Below, one piece after another: positions 50,223 to 58,738 of a stretch of 64,000 nucleotides of DNA. Origin of the DNA: Rasiella rasia (GTDB lineage: Bacteria; Bacteroidota; Bacteroidia; Flavobacteriales; Flavobacteriaceae); assembly GCF_011044175.1 (NCBI RefSeq), contig NZ_CP049057.1, positions 3,053,501 to 3,117,500 of the forward strand, written 5' to 3'. The notes below the pieces were generated by a model. It saw only the letters and a list, made by a program, of their open reading frames with translations. It was not told the DNA's origin and did not search any database. A program made the translations under genes and the position numbers. The first letter of the stretch is position 1. Each line of letters begins with the position of its first letter.

Positions 50223-50795
50223 TTAAAGCTTTTCAGGAATCCACTTTACTTCGTCTGCTTGTAAGTCATGAGACAACTTCCGTGCCAGCACAAATAGGTA
50301 GTCAGAAAGTCTGTTTAGATACATTAAAACACGCTCGTCTGTGGGTTCTTGTTCATGTAGTAGTGTGGCAAGACGTTCGGCACGACGGCATACACAACGT
50401 GCAACATGACAGTATGACACCGATGTGTGTCCGCCCGGCAATACAAAATGCGTCATTTGAGGCAGGTGGTCGTTCATTTTGTCCATTTCGGTTTCAAGTA
50501 GCGCAATGTCTTCTTCGGAAATTTTAGGAATATTAAGCCGTTCTTTACCACTTTTCAGCATGGTCTTTTCAGGATCTGTTGCCAAAATAGCGCCTACTGT
50601 GAATAATTTGTTCTGTACATGAATTAAAATTTCGGTACTTCGCGGGTCTATTTCTTGATCTCTCACCAGCCCGATATAGCTGTTCAATTCATCAACAGTG
50701 CCATAGCTTTCAATTCGTATATGGTGTTTGGGTACACGCGTACCTCCAAAAAGGGCTGTAGTACCTTTATCGCCTGTTTTTGTGTATATTTTCAT
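50223..50795 (-). CDS. PduO-type ATP:cob(I)alamin adenosyltransferase
   Basis: The 190-residue protein begins with the family mark Y-T-K-T-G-D-K-G-T-T (ATP-binding loop) and contains S-Y-G-T-V-D-E-L-N-S-Y-I-G, C-R-R-A-E-R and N-R-L-S-D-Y-L-F-V-L-A-R. It makes adenosylcobalamin, the cofactor of the mutase at the left edge, from cob(I)alamin and ATP as a trimer in the cytoplasm. The MMAB/PduO type is usually linked to methylmalonyl- or isobutyryl-CoA mutase metabolism. No B12 riboswitch was seen in front. Confidence 0.95.
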   Translation of the reverse strand: MKIYTKTGDKGTTALFGGTRVPKHHIRIESYGTVDELNSYIGLVRDQEIDPRSTEILIHVQNKLFTVGAILATDPEKTMLKSGKERLNIPKISEEDIALLETEMDKMNDHLPQMTHFVLPGGHTSVSYCHVARCVCRRAERLATLLHEQEPTDERVLMYLNRLSDYLFVLARKLSHDLQADEVKWIPEKL

Positions 50796-50851
50796 GAACT
50801 ACCGTGTTATTCTATTTATCAAAGATACAATGAAGCAGTGAAAATATAATG

Positions 50852-50875
50852 ATTTGTTCGAACGTACGAACAAAT
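50852..50875. promoter_or_regulatory. Perfect 9-bp inverted repeat in a divergent promoter region
   Basis: ATTTGTTCG-AACGTA-CGAACAAAT is a perfect inverted repeat with a six-base spacer between the divergent adenosyltransferase gene (start 50795) and the metalloprotease gene (start 50940). It has no T-run of a terminator on either side, so an operator for a dimeric regulator is more likely. Confidence 0.5.
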
Positions 50876-50939
50876 AAAAGTTGTATTTCAACCTATTAAT
50901 TGCTAACTTAACGTATTATTAACGTATAACTTTTTAATT

Positions 50940-52503
50940 ATGAAAAACCTAAATTCTCGGGGGAGAAGATTTAGAATTTTTTTCCTCATTTTTTGTGCCT
51001 TATTTGTCAATATCAATTCCATCTTATCACAAGATTTCTACGATACATGTGCGACAGAAGATGGTAATAACCAAGACTTATCATCATTTTATAGTCATTC
51101 TACGGCGCCCATCGATTTTGCAGTTGATGAACCTGTAGTCTTAAATGTTTATTATTGGCAGATAAAAGCACCAGACGGTTCTTTTGGTGGTGCGACCTTT
51201 ACCGAAGATACGGTTTTTGGAAAGTGTAGCTTACTTAAATTTGACGTTTAATAAATTCAATATTTATTTCAAGTATCGTGGCTACGGGAGTTTTAATTCT
51301 CCAGGAAACCTGCCAAAAATAGCTTATGAATTAGTAGATACAGATGGAGATGGTATACCAGATACATATGATTGTGTTCCAAAACTGGGCTATGACCCTG
51401 ATGGTTATGGCTTTATGGGTAGGTGTCAAATTAGTAGTTTTTGGGGTTATGCATCATCTAACTATAAACAAGCAGATGCTATGAATATTTACGTACCCTA
51501 TGCTTCTGAATTTGGTGGGGCGGCAAGATCTGTTGGTAGTAATATGACAGTTATAAAGGCCGATAGGTTAAGCGAGATAACTGCTACTCATGAAATCGGG
51601 CATGCACTTGGATTGTATCATACACGGTCAAAAACTAATGGTGAATCTGATAAAGAACATACTACTCGCGTAAAGTTCTTGCCAAATGGGACATTGAATC
51701 CCGATTTTAACGCAGAAGATGCAGATGATGAAATAGTAGACACCGCAGCAAACACTAAATTTAGACATGGGTCTGCTTATTATCCTTTTATTAATGGAAA
51801 CTGCGAATATACTGGAACTGAAACTGATGAAATAGATGTTCCATATGACATATATCCAGAAGATGTTAAAAACGCTATGAGTGATGCCTATATATGCCAC
51901 GAAAATGTTTTGTCAAACGGTCAAGGACACTATATGAGAGAAACCATATTAAATGATAATGATTTAATAGTAGCTAGAACTACGGTTGCTTCTTTATATG
52001 AACCTTACAGCGGTACGTATTACCTAGGGGGCCCTCCTCAGAATCCGGCTGATAGACCCTTGTTCCAACCTGGGTTTACTTATCGATTTATTGAGTGTGA
52101 TTGCGTATATGGGCCAGGAGACCCTAATCCCACCGAATATGGCGACACAGATTTTACTTACAATAGTTTTAATATCGTTTCCAGTTATGGTGCAACTGAA
52201 ACAAATTATGCCAGTATTACACATCCAAACCACACGGCTATAGATATTGTGGGTGACCCTGCATCTATTTTTCCACAACCTTGGCGATGTTACGATTTTG
52301 TAAATGGTACCCCAATAGGAGGGCGCGTTACTAGATTTAACGATAATGTGTTTAACGCTAATATCACGTTAACACCTAAAGATTCTACGGGTATTAATAG
52401 CCCTAATTTAATTAATAACTTGCCTCAAGGTTTGTATGCAATAGATAAAGATTTTGACGATGGTAGTACAGAACAAACCATTATACAAAAAGGAAATAAC
52501 TAA
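50940..52503 (+). pseudogene. Secreted zinc metalloprotease (M43/pappalysin-like) split by a one-base frameshift
   Basis: Bases 50940-51251 encode a signal peptide (ending S-I-L-S-Q) and the N-terminal domain; the reading then continues in another frame, from about 51219 to 52503. Removing one T from the T5 run at 51214-51218 joins both halves as T-E-D-T-V-L-E-S-V-A-Y-L-N-L. The rest shows a calcium-binding TSP3-like stretch (D-T-D-G-D-G-I-P-D-T-Y-D), the zinc motif H-E-I-G-H-A-L-G-L-Y-H and a probable Met-turn, G-H-Y-M-R-E-T, as in M43 proteases. No T9SS tail is visible at the C-terminus. It may be a true frameshift or a homopolymer error. Confidence 0.82.
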
Positions 52504-52510
52504 AACACTT

Positions 52511-52546
52511 CAGGACTTCATTATATTACGATGAAGTCCTGTTTTA
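52511..52546 (+). terminator. Terminator after the metalloprotease gene
   Basis: CAGGACTTCAT / ATGAAGTCCTG is a perfect 11-bp stem with a 9-base loop followed by TTTTAAAA. It lies only 11 bases before the next ATG (52557), so the FG-GAP gene downstream is either transcribed by read-through or is controlled by this hairpin. Confidence 0.75.
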
Positions 52547-52556
52547 AAAATATATT

Positions 52557-53945
52557 ATGAAATTCAAATTATTTACAATCGTATTTTTGGTTGGTTATTA
52601 TGCAAGTTTTGCTCAATTTGGTACTGAACAGTTGATAAGCATGGAGGCAGAACTTCCGGTATCTATTATTGTGGCAGATTTAGATGGTGATGGTTTTAAA
52701 GATGTTCTTACTGGTGCTAGATCTAGTAACGAAGTAGCATGGTTTAAAAACGTAGATGGCTATGGTTCTTTTGGACCCATTATCCCAATTTGGCAATCTA
52801 ACGAAGTAAAGCGCGTACAGATGGCAGACCTAGATGGCGATGGCGATTTAGATATTATTGTGTGTAATAACCTCTTAGACACTGTGCATTGGCACGAAAA
52901 TTTAAATGGTGCTGGTGCATTTGGTACTCGCCAAATAGTTGATATGTCTGCGGATGGCGTTTTTGATGCAGTAGGTGCCGACATAGATGGTGATGGGGAT
53001 ATGGATATTGTGGCGGCTATCGATTTCGAACAAAGTGCCGTTTGGTATGAAAACTTGGATGGAGCGGGTAACTTTGGAACTGAAAATTCTATTTCTTTTT
53101 TACTTCCTAGTTGTAGATCAGTTTTTCCTGTAGATATAGATAATGATGGTGATTTGGATGTGGTGGCTAATTCTGCGGGTAGCACCACCATTTCTTGGTT
53201 TGAAAATACAGATGGACAAGGCACTTTTGGACCTCAAAATATTGTGGCGAGTGGAGACCCTACGTATGCTTCTGATGTAATCTCAAGAGATATTGATGGT
53301 GATGGTGATTTTGATATTATTGGGACATATAATGGTGCAGACACTGTGTTTTGGTTCGAAAATTTAGATGGTGCAGGTAATTTCAGTACTGAAAAATTAG
53401 TTACAAATGAAGCACTTCAATGTACCTCAATATTCGCTGCAGATTTAGATAATGATGGTGATCAAGATGTTATTTATGGCTCAACACCTTCTGCTATAGA
53501 AGAAACCTCTGAGGTGGCTTGGTCTGAAAACTTAGATGGATTGGGCAATTTTGGCCCTAAACAGGTGCTTTCGGATAAATTGATGCTTACAAGGGAAGTA
53601 TTTGCCGTAGACGTAGATAGTGATGGAGACCAAGATATCTTTGCAACGTCACAGAATAACAATAAAATTGTATGGTTTGAAAATAGAACCATATTAGGGG
53701 TAGATAATAACGTAATAGATACGGTAGCCGTTTACCCCAACCCTACTCAGTCTGTTTTGTTTATTTCAAGCCCCAACATAGAACTTATTCAAGTTACTAT
53801 AACTAATAACCAAGGTAAAACTGTAGTTGAGACCAAAGGAAAAACAAATGAAGTAGATGTAAGTGCTTTAAGTAGCGGGGTCTATGTAGTTACACTGTCT
53901 GCAAACAAAAATGTAAAAATAGTCAAACAGTTTATAAAAGAGTAA
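52557..53945 (+). CDS. Secreted FG-GAP/VCBS seven-bladed propeller with T9SS sorting domain
   Basis: A signal peptide (ending A-S-F-A-Q) is followed by seven calcium-binding loops of the type D-x-D-x-D-G-x-x-D (for example D-L-D-G-D-G-F-K-D, D-I-D-N-D-G-D-L-D, D-V-D-S-D-G-D-Q-D), each followed by W-F/Y-x-N, which fits a seven-bladed beta-propeller of the FG-GAP/VCBS type. The last 80 residues are a type A T9SS C-terminal domain: V-Y-P-N-P-T at its start, G-x-Y-V-V and a final Lys-rich strand. The protein should be secreted and attached at the cell surface by the T9SS. It follows the metalloprotease by 53 bp and may form a unit with it. Confidence 0.93.
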   Translation: MKFKLFTIVFLVGYYASFAQFGTEQLISMEAELPVSIIVADLDGDGFKDVLTGARSSNEVAWFKNVDGYGSFGPIIPIWQSNEVKRVQMADLDGDGDLDIIVCNNLLDTVHWHENLNGAGAFGTRQIVDMSADGVFDAVGADIDGDGDMDIVAAIDFEQSAVWYENLDGAGNFGTENSISFLLPSCRSVFPVDIDNDGDLDVVANSAGSTTISWFENTDGQGTFGPQNIVASGDPTYASDVISRDIDGDGDFDIIGTYNGADTVFWFENLDGAGNFSTEKLVTNEALQCTSIFAADLDNDGDQDVIYGSTPSAIEETSEVAWSENLDGLGNFGPKQVLSDKLMLTREVFAVDVDSDGDQDIFATSQNNNKIVWFENRTILGVDNNVIDTVAVYPNPTQSVLFISSPNIELIQVTITNNQGKTVVETKGKTNEVDVSALSSGVYVVTLSANKNVKIVKQFIKE

Positions 53946-53947
53946 CA

Positions 53948-54124
53948 CTATTTTTCATCCTCCTCCCGCTCCTTCTTTCGTTCTAAATAGCCGCTTTTAA
54001 AATTGCGTTGGCGCCTGTTACGATTGTTTGCAGTATTCTTTTTATTCCAGAAGTACACAATAACCGCTAGGACCAAAAGCCCAAAAATCACAAAATACGG
54101 ATTGTAAATGTTTATCGCTACCAT
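53948..54124 (-). CDS. Small single-helix membrane protein with a basic tail
   Basis: An ATG at 54124 opens 58 codons ending in TAG at 53948, two bases from the stop of the converging propeller gene. The product has one hydrophobic helix (about residues 9-26; F-V-I-F-G-L-L-V-L-A-V-I-V-Y-F-W) followed by a strongly basic stretch (N-N-R-N-R-R-Q-R) and a charged Lys/Glu end. This fits a real small membrane protein: clear topology, packing against neighbours and biased composition. Function is unknown. Confidence 0.7.
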   Translation of the reverse strand: MVAINIYNPYFVIFGLLVLAVIVYFWNKKNTANNRNRRQRNFKSGYLERKKEREEDEK

Positions 54125-54217
54125 GTTGGGAAATTACAAATTCCAAAAGACAAATCACAAAGAAACGTTGAGGGGTTTAGAAGTTTTATGTCGTCACTCA
54201 CCACTCATCACTCACTA

Positions 54218-54922
54218 CTAATTACGTACTACCCATTCTCTATTTCTCACGTCTGTTTCTACCATTCCGTCACGTAGTCTAATCACTCTATGGGCGTGTT
54301 CTGCAATTTCTTCTTCGTGCGTTACTATAATCACAGTATTTCCTGCCGCATGAATATCATCAAACAGCTTCATGATTTCTACCGAAGTTTTAGAGTCTAA
54401 GTTTCCGGTAGGTTCATCTGCCAAAATAATAGAGGGCTTGTTTACCAAGGCTCTTCCTACAGCTACACGTTGGCGTTGCCCACCCGAGAGTTGGTTAGGC
54501 TTGTGGTCCATTCTATCGGCAAGACCTACATTGGTTAATACTTCTGCGGCACGTTCGTTTCGTTGCGCTTTAGAAGCTCCAGCATACACCATTGGTAATG
54601 CAACATTTTCTAGGGCTGTGGTTCGGGGCAATAGGTTGAAGGTCTGAAATACAAACCCAATTTCTTTATTTCTAATGTCAGCTAGTTCATCGTCTGTGAG
54701 GTTACTAACATCTGTGCCATTTAGTTCATAAGTGCCCGCGGTTGGGGTGTCTAAACAACCTAGAAGATTCATTAAGGTAGATTTACCAGATCCTGAGGGC
54801 CCCATAAGGGCAACATAATCTCCTTGTTCTATATCTAGGTCAATTCCTTTTAATACGTGTACAATTTCTTGCCCAAGCGGGAAATCGCGTATAATGTTTC
54901 TTATTTTAATGACCAATCCCAT
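54218..54922 (-). CDS. ABC transporter ATP-binding protein (LolD/MacB type)
   Basis: The 234-residue ATPase has Walker [10 protein letters not shown] (about 40-48), signature [10 protein letters not shown], Walker [12 protein letters not shown] and the switch region V-T-H-E-E. The sequence F-Q-T-F-N-L-L-P and the L-x-G-x-L-D-x-P-T before it are typical for the LolD/MacB subfamily, which works with FtsX-like permeases on lipoproteins, macrolides or envelope signals. No permease gene lies next to it. It is monocistronic. Confidence 0.94.
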   Translation of the reverse strand: MGLVIKIRNIIRDFPLGQEIVHVLKGIDLDIEQGDYVALMGPSGSGKSTLMNLLGCLDTPTAGTYELNGTDVSNLTDDELADIRNKEIGFVFQTFNLLPRTTALENVALPMVYAGASKAQRNERAAEVLTNVGLADRMDHKPNQLSGGQRQRVAVGRALVNKPSIILADEPTGNLDSKTSVEIMKLFDDIHAAGNTVIIVTHEEEIAEHAHRVIRLRDGMVETDVRNREWVVRN

Positions 54923-55105
54923 GGAGTCTAGTGTTTAGTTGGCTTATATGGTTCATATGACGCAAAGGTAGGAATGTTGTTACACTTAACGTGAAGATTA
55001 AATACACATTATAACATTTCAATTATTTAATAAAGTAGGGCATAGGTTTGTAGCTGCGGAGGCTTAAAGTATCAATTGATAAAAATTCTGATTATTCTCC
55101 AATTA

Positions 55106-55879
55106 CTAAGTTCGTATCACAAAATGTTGCTTTGGTTGTTCTCTTCGGAAGAAAACAAACCCCCATTGAAATGTGTCAATACTTACCGTTACTTTGGGGT
55201 TAGCGATAATCTCTAGCCAAGCTTCTGTCATTTCTCTGCTCCAATAGATATCGTCGAATATTAGTACAGTATCGTTGGTAACATGGCTTAAAAGTGCCTC
55301 GAAATAGCTAAGCGTTGCTTTTTTGTTATGATTTCCATCTATATAGACCAAATTATACGTTTCTTTTAAATTTTCGGCAAAGAATGATTCAAAGGTAGCC
55401 GTAGTACGCTGTATGTTTTTAATACAAAATTCATCAAAATACTGCTGGGCCTTAACCGAAGTAGCTTCACAGCCTTCTACCGTTATTACCTTAGAAGTAG
55501 GCGCCCCTAACGCCAGTGCTATGCTGCCCATCCCTAGCGATGTGCCCAATTCTAAAATTGTTTCTGGCTTAAAATATGCTGCCAACCGAAACAGGAGTTG
55601 CTGTCTTTTGCGAGTAATACCTGCATGCTTGGCAATGCCAGAAACCTTCCTAATAGGGCTCTTAAATACACGAGAGCCCGCCCCGAAATCTGTTATTGCA
55701 ATCTCTGAAGTGTCTGAGAGCAATGCCTTTCTGTGTGTGTTTAGTAGTTGGTAATCTACATGCGAAGATTTGTTATAAAAACATTTTGTCATCAAAGTAT
55801 ACACAAAAGGCGAGTGCACCCCATGCTCATTGCTGGAGTGAAGGAGAAAGTTGAGGTATGATTTTAGTTGGTAATACAA
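55106..55879 (-). CDS. Class I SAM-dependent methyltransferase
   Basis: The 257-residue protein starts at TTG 55879 (no ATG in the open stretch); Y-Y-Q-L-K-S-Y opens the text, and H-S-S-N-E-H-G-V-H-S-P-F-V-Y marks the group typical of Bacteroidota. The SAM site is I-L-E-L-G-T-S-L-G-M-G-S, with acidic E in V-I-T-V-E-G-C and Y-I-D-G-N-H for post-motif. It is of the Methyltransf_24 type, related to small-molecule O-methyltransferases. The substrate is unknown. Confidence 0.88.
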   Translation of the reverse strand: MYYQLKSYLNFLLHSSNEHGVHSPFVYTLMTKCFYNKSSHVDYQLLNTHRKALLSDTSEIAITDFGAGSRVFKSPIRKVSGIAKHAGITRKRQQLLFRLAAYFKPETILELGTSLGMGSIALALGAPTSKVITVEGCEATSVKAQQYFDEFCIKNIQRTTATFESFFAENLKETYNLVYIDGNHNKKATLSYFEALLSHVTNDTVLIFDDIYWSREMTEAWLEIIANPKVTVSIDTFQWGFVFFRREQPKQHFVIRT

Positions 55880-55973
55880 AGTACGTCGTCTGCTTCTGCG
55901 CAGCTTTAATCTGTTTTAGTTTTTCTAGGTATATTAATCTCTTGACTGCGCTCAAGAAGTCACTTTAAAATAA

Positions 55974-57839
55974 CTAGCCCTCTAATTTTTCACTTAATTC
56001 AAACCAGCGTAGTTCCTTTTCTTCAATGCTGTCTATAATTTCTTGCAATTTTCGAGATTGTTTGTCTATTTCTTCACCGTCCCAGCCTTCGGTAGCAAAT
56101 TGGTTTTGAAGTGTTTCGCGTTGTTTTTCAAGTTTGGCTATTTCGTTTACTAGTCGGCCGTGTTCTTTTTGCTCATTATAGCTTAGTTGCGGTTTGTTTT
56201 GGTCTTTTTTCCAGTCGTTTTTTGGTTTTGAAGACCCTTCTTCTTTTGTTTCGGCTGGAGTACTATCTTCATAAATTCGGTAGTCGCTATAATTTCCTGG
56301 AAAATCTTTAATCACTCCTTCGCCTTGAAAGACAAACAGATGATCTACAATCTTATCCATAAAATAACGGTCGTGTGATACTACAAGAAGGCAGCCAGGG
56401 AAATCAAGTAAGAAGCTTTCCAGTACATTTAGCGTCACAATGTCTAAATCGTTGGTGGGTTCATCAAGGATTAAAAAGTTGGGATTTTGAATTAAAACCG
56501 TACACAAATACAATCGTTTACGCTCGCCACCGCTTAATTTTTCAACGAAATCGTATTGTTTTTTTCTATCAAATAAAAAGCGTTCTAGGAGTTGTTGTGC
56601 AGAAATTTGGCGCCCCTTTTTTAAGGGGATGTAATCTCCAAATTCGCGTACCACATCAATTACTTTTTGACCTGGTTTAATAGTTATTCCTTTTTGAGTG
56701 TAGTATCCAAATTTTACAGTTTCACCAATAACCACCTTGCCGGTGTCTGGTCTTAGTTTTCCCGTTAGTATATTTAAAAATGACGACTTTCCTGTGCCAT
56801 TTTTGCCAATAATACCAATGCGTTCACCTTTCAGAAAATTATAGTCGAATTTTGTAAACAATTCCTTTTCACCATAGCTTTTAGAAACATTGTGGAGCTC
56901 GACAACTTTGGTGCCTAAGCGTTCCATGTTAAGTTCTAATTGAATTTCATGATCGTTACGGCGTTGGTGGGCGCGACTTTTAATTTCGCTGAAATCGTCT
57001 ATCCTGCTTTTGCTTTTAGTGGTTCGCGCCTTGGGTTGGCGGCGCATCCAGTCTAACTCTTTTTTATAGAGTTGTTTTGCTTTATTGGTTTCGGTAGCTT
57101 CATTTTCAATTCTAGCGTCTCGTTTGTCTAAGTAATAGCTGTAATTTCCTTTATAGCTGTATAATTTTCCGTGGTCTAACTCTATGATTTCATTACAAAC
57201 CCGCTCAAGAAAATAACGGTCGTGAGTCACCATAAAAATGGTAAAATTCTCTTTGGCAAAAAGTTGTTCTAGCCATTCAATCATTTCAAGGTCTAAATGA
57301 TTGGTAGGCTCATCCATTATAAGTAAATCCGGACTTTGAAGCAATGCAGAGGCTAGTGCGAGACGTTTTTTTTGTCCGCCGCTTAACGCGCCTACTTTCA
57401 AACTAAGATCGTCTAACTTCAGTTTAAAAAGTGTTTGGGTATAGCGAGTTTCAAAGTCCCATGCGTTATGTGCATCCATAGCATCAAAGGCAGCCTGATA
57501 GTTTTCAGTATCTTCTGGGTTCTTTAGTGCTTTTTCGTAGCGTGCAATTATTTTGAGCACGGGGTTGTCTGAAGCCAGTATCGTTTCTTCTATGGTAAGG
57601 TCAGGATTTAGGTTGGGCTCTTGAGAAAGAAAAGCAGTTTTTAAATTTTTTCTGTATGCAACTTCTCCGATGTCTGGAACATCATCTCCAGATAGAATGT
57701 TAAGTAACGATGTTTTTCCTGTTCCGTTTTTTGCAACGAAACCAATTTTTTGCCCCTCGTTAATCCCGAAGGAGATATCAGTAAAGAGAACACGTTCTCC
57801 ATACGATTTAGCAATATTTTCTACCGAAAGGTAATTCAC
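55974..57839 (-). CDS. ABC-F family ATPase (Uup-like)
   Basis: I choose the GTG start at 57839 (reads M-N-Y-L-S-V-E-N-I-A-K-S-Y-G), since homologues begin there; a TTG 18 bases upstream is also open. The 621-residue protein has two ATPase halves with Walker A A-K-N-G-T-G-K-T-S and G-K-N-G-T-G-K-S-S, signatures L-S-G-G-Q-K-K-R and L-S-G-G-E-R-K-R, and the E-Q2 switches D-E-P-T-N-H-L-D and D-E-P-T-N-D-L-D. A linker of about 80 residues lies between the halves and a C-terminal coiled coil ends it, as in Uup. ABC-F proteins act on ribosomes; Uup relates to ribosome quality or transposon excision phenotypes. No leader peptide or terminator is seen in front. Confidence 0.93.
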   Translation of the reverse strand: MNYLSVENIAKSYGERVLFTDISFGINEGQKIGFVAKNGTGKTSLLNILSGDDVPDIGEVAYRKNLKTAFLSQEPNLNPDLTIEETILASDNPVLKIIARYEKALKNPEDTENYQAAFDAMDAHNAWDFETRYTQTLFKLKLDDLSLKVGALSGGQKKRLALASALLQSPDLLIMDEPTNHLDLEMIEWLEQLFAKENFTIFMVTHDRYFLERVCNEIIELDHGKLYSYKGNYSYYLDKRDARIENEATETNKAKQLYKKELDWMRRQPKARTTKSKSRIDDFSEIKSRAHQRRNDHEIQLELNMERLGTKVVELHNVSKSYGEKELFTKFDYNFLKGERIGIIGKNGTGKSSFLNILTGKLRPDTGKVVIGETVKFGYYTQKGITIKPGQKVIDVVREFGDYIPLKKGRQISAQQLLERFLFDRKKQYDFVEKLSGGERKRLYLCTVLIQNPNFLILDEPTNDLDIVTLNVLESFLLDFPGCLLVVSHDRYFMDKIVDHLFVFQGEGVIKDFPGNYSDYRIYEDSTPAETKEEGSSKPKNDWKKDQNKPQLSYNEQKEHGRLVNEIAKLEKQRETLQNQFATEGWDGEEIDKQSRKLQEIIDSIEEKELRWFELSEKLEG

Positions 57840-57943
57840 AAATACAATTTTTGGCAAAATAAGCAGTTTTTAGTCAGAACGCATAAAATACCTTTCATTA
57901 TTGTTATGGTTCATTTATATTTGTTGCCATACACCCTGCCATT

Positions 57944-58738
57944 ATGAACATTAAATACCTGTTATTTTTATTGGTGATTGTCTTAGGCTTTACGTCCTGT
58001 ATTTCTACAAAGCAATTGGTGTACCTTCAGGAAGACGAGACGGCTGTAGACAGTCTGTATGCCTTGCGGAAAAAACCTGATCCTTATCGTGTACAAGTAA
58101 ACGATCTCTTAAGTATTAGAGGAAAAGCCATAGATCCAGCTGGTGTTGCTACGTTTAATCCTATAGGAGATGCTAATCCAAATGCTACAGGAGAAGAGCG
58201 TCTGTATTACGATGGTTTTGTAGTAGACCCTCACGGAAATATTAGAATTCCAGAATTAGGTGAAGTACCTGTTTTAGGACTTACGGTGAATGAAATACGT
58301 GAAAAAATTGAAAAACAATTATTAGAAACAACGTTTACCGAGCGTAGTGAGTTATTCTTAACGGTGAAATTAGCAGGTATTCGGTATACTATTAACGGAG
58401 AAATAGGAGGAGCAGGTTCTAACATTATTTACAGAGATGCTGTTACAATCATGGAAGCGATTGCCAACAGTGGTGATATTACTCTAACAGGAGATAGAAC
58501 TAATGTTGTTGTAATTAGGCAGTTTCCTGCTGGGCAGAAAGTTGGGCATATAGACCTAACGCAAATTTCGGCAATGAATTCACCGTACTATTGGGTGCAG
58601 CCCAATGATTTAATTTTGATAAATCCGTTGCCACAAAAAGCTCTTGGTACGGGTACTACAGGTTTGCAATCTTTCACAACAATACTCACAGTATTTACTG
58701 CATTGGTAACTACAGTATTATTATTTACAAGATTATAA
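57944..58738 (+). CDS. Polysaccharide export outer-membrane lipoprotein (Wza/BexD-like)
   Basis: The 264-residue protein has a lipobox (F-T-S-C, Cys at about 20), a polysaccharide biosynthesis/export domain (about 45-140; Y-R-V-Q-V-N-D-L-L-S-I and G-N-I-R-I-P-E-L-G-E-V) and a SLBB-type domain (about 145-225; T-I-N-G-E-I-G-G-A-G). A C-terminal hydrophobic helix (about 240-262) may span the outer membrane. It is the first gene of the capsule/exopolysaccharide cluster and its stop overlaps the next start by one base (TAATG). Confidence 0.94.
   Translation: MNIKYLLFLLVIVLGFTSCISTKQLVYLQEDETAVDSLYALRKKPDPYRVQVNDLLSIRGKAIDPAGVATFNPIGDANPNATGEERLYYDGFVVDPHGNIRIPELGEVPVLGLTVNEIREKIEKQLLETTFTERSELFLTVKLAGIRYTINGEIGGAGSNIIYRDAVTIMEAIANSGDITLTGDRTNVVVIRQFPAGQKVGHIDLTQISAMNSPYYWVQPNDLILINPLPQKALGTGTTGLQSFTTILTVFTALVTTVLLFTRL

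Noticed and set aside
50852-50875. LexA-type SOS box or CIRCE element
   Set aside because: The arms (ATTTGTTCG/CGAACAAAT, six-base spacer) do not match either consensus, so only a generic operator call is kept.
50796-50939. Cobalamin riboswitch before the adenosyltransferase gene
   Set aside because: No B12-box-like conserved segment is present and the space to the divergent gene is too short for the aptamer.
55915-55960. Short inverted repeat CTTGACTGCGCTCAAG as terminator or mobile element end
   Set aside because: The stem is only five base pairs and no T-run follows on either strand; similar short words are common in intergenic DNA of this group.
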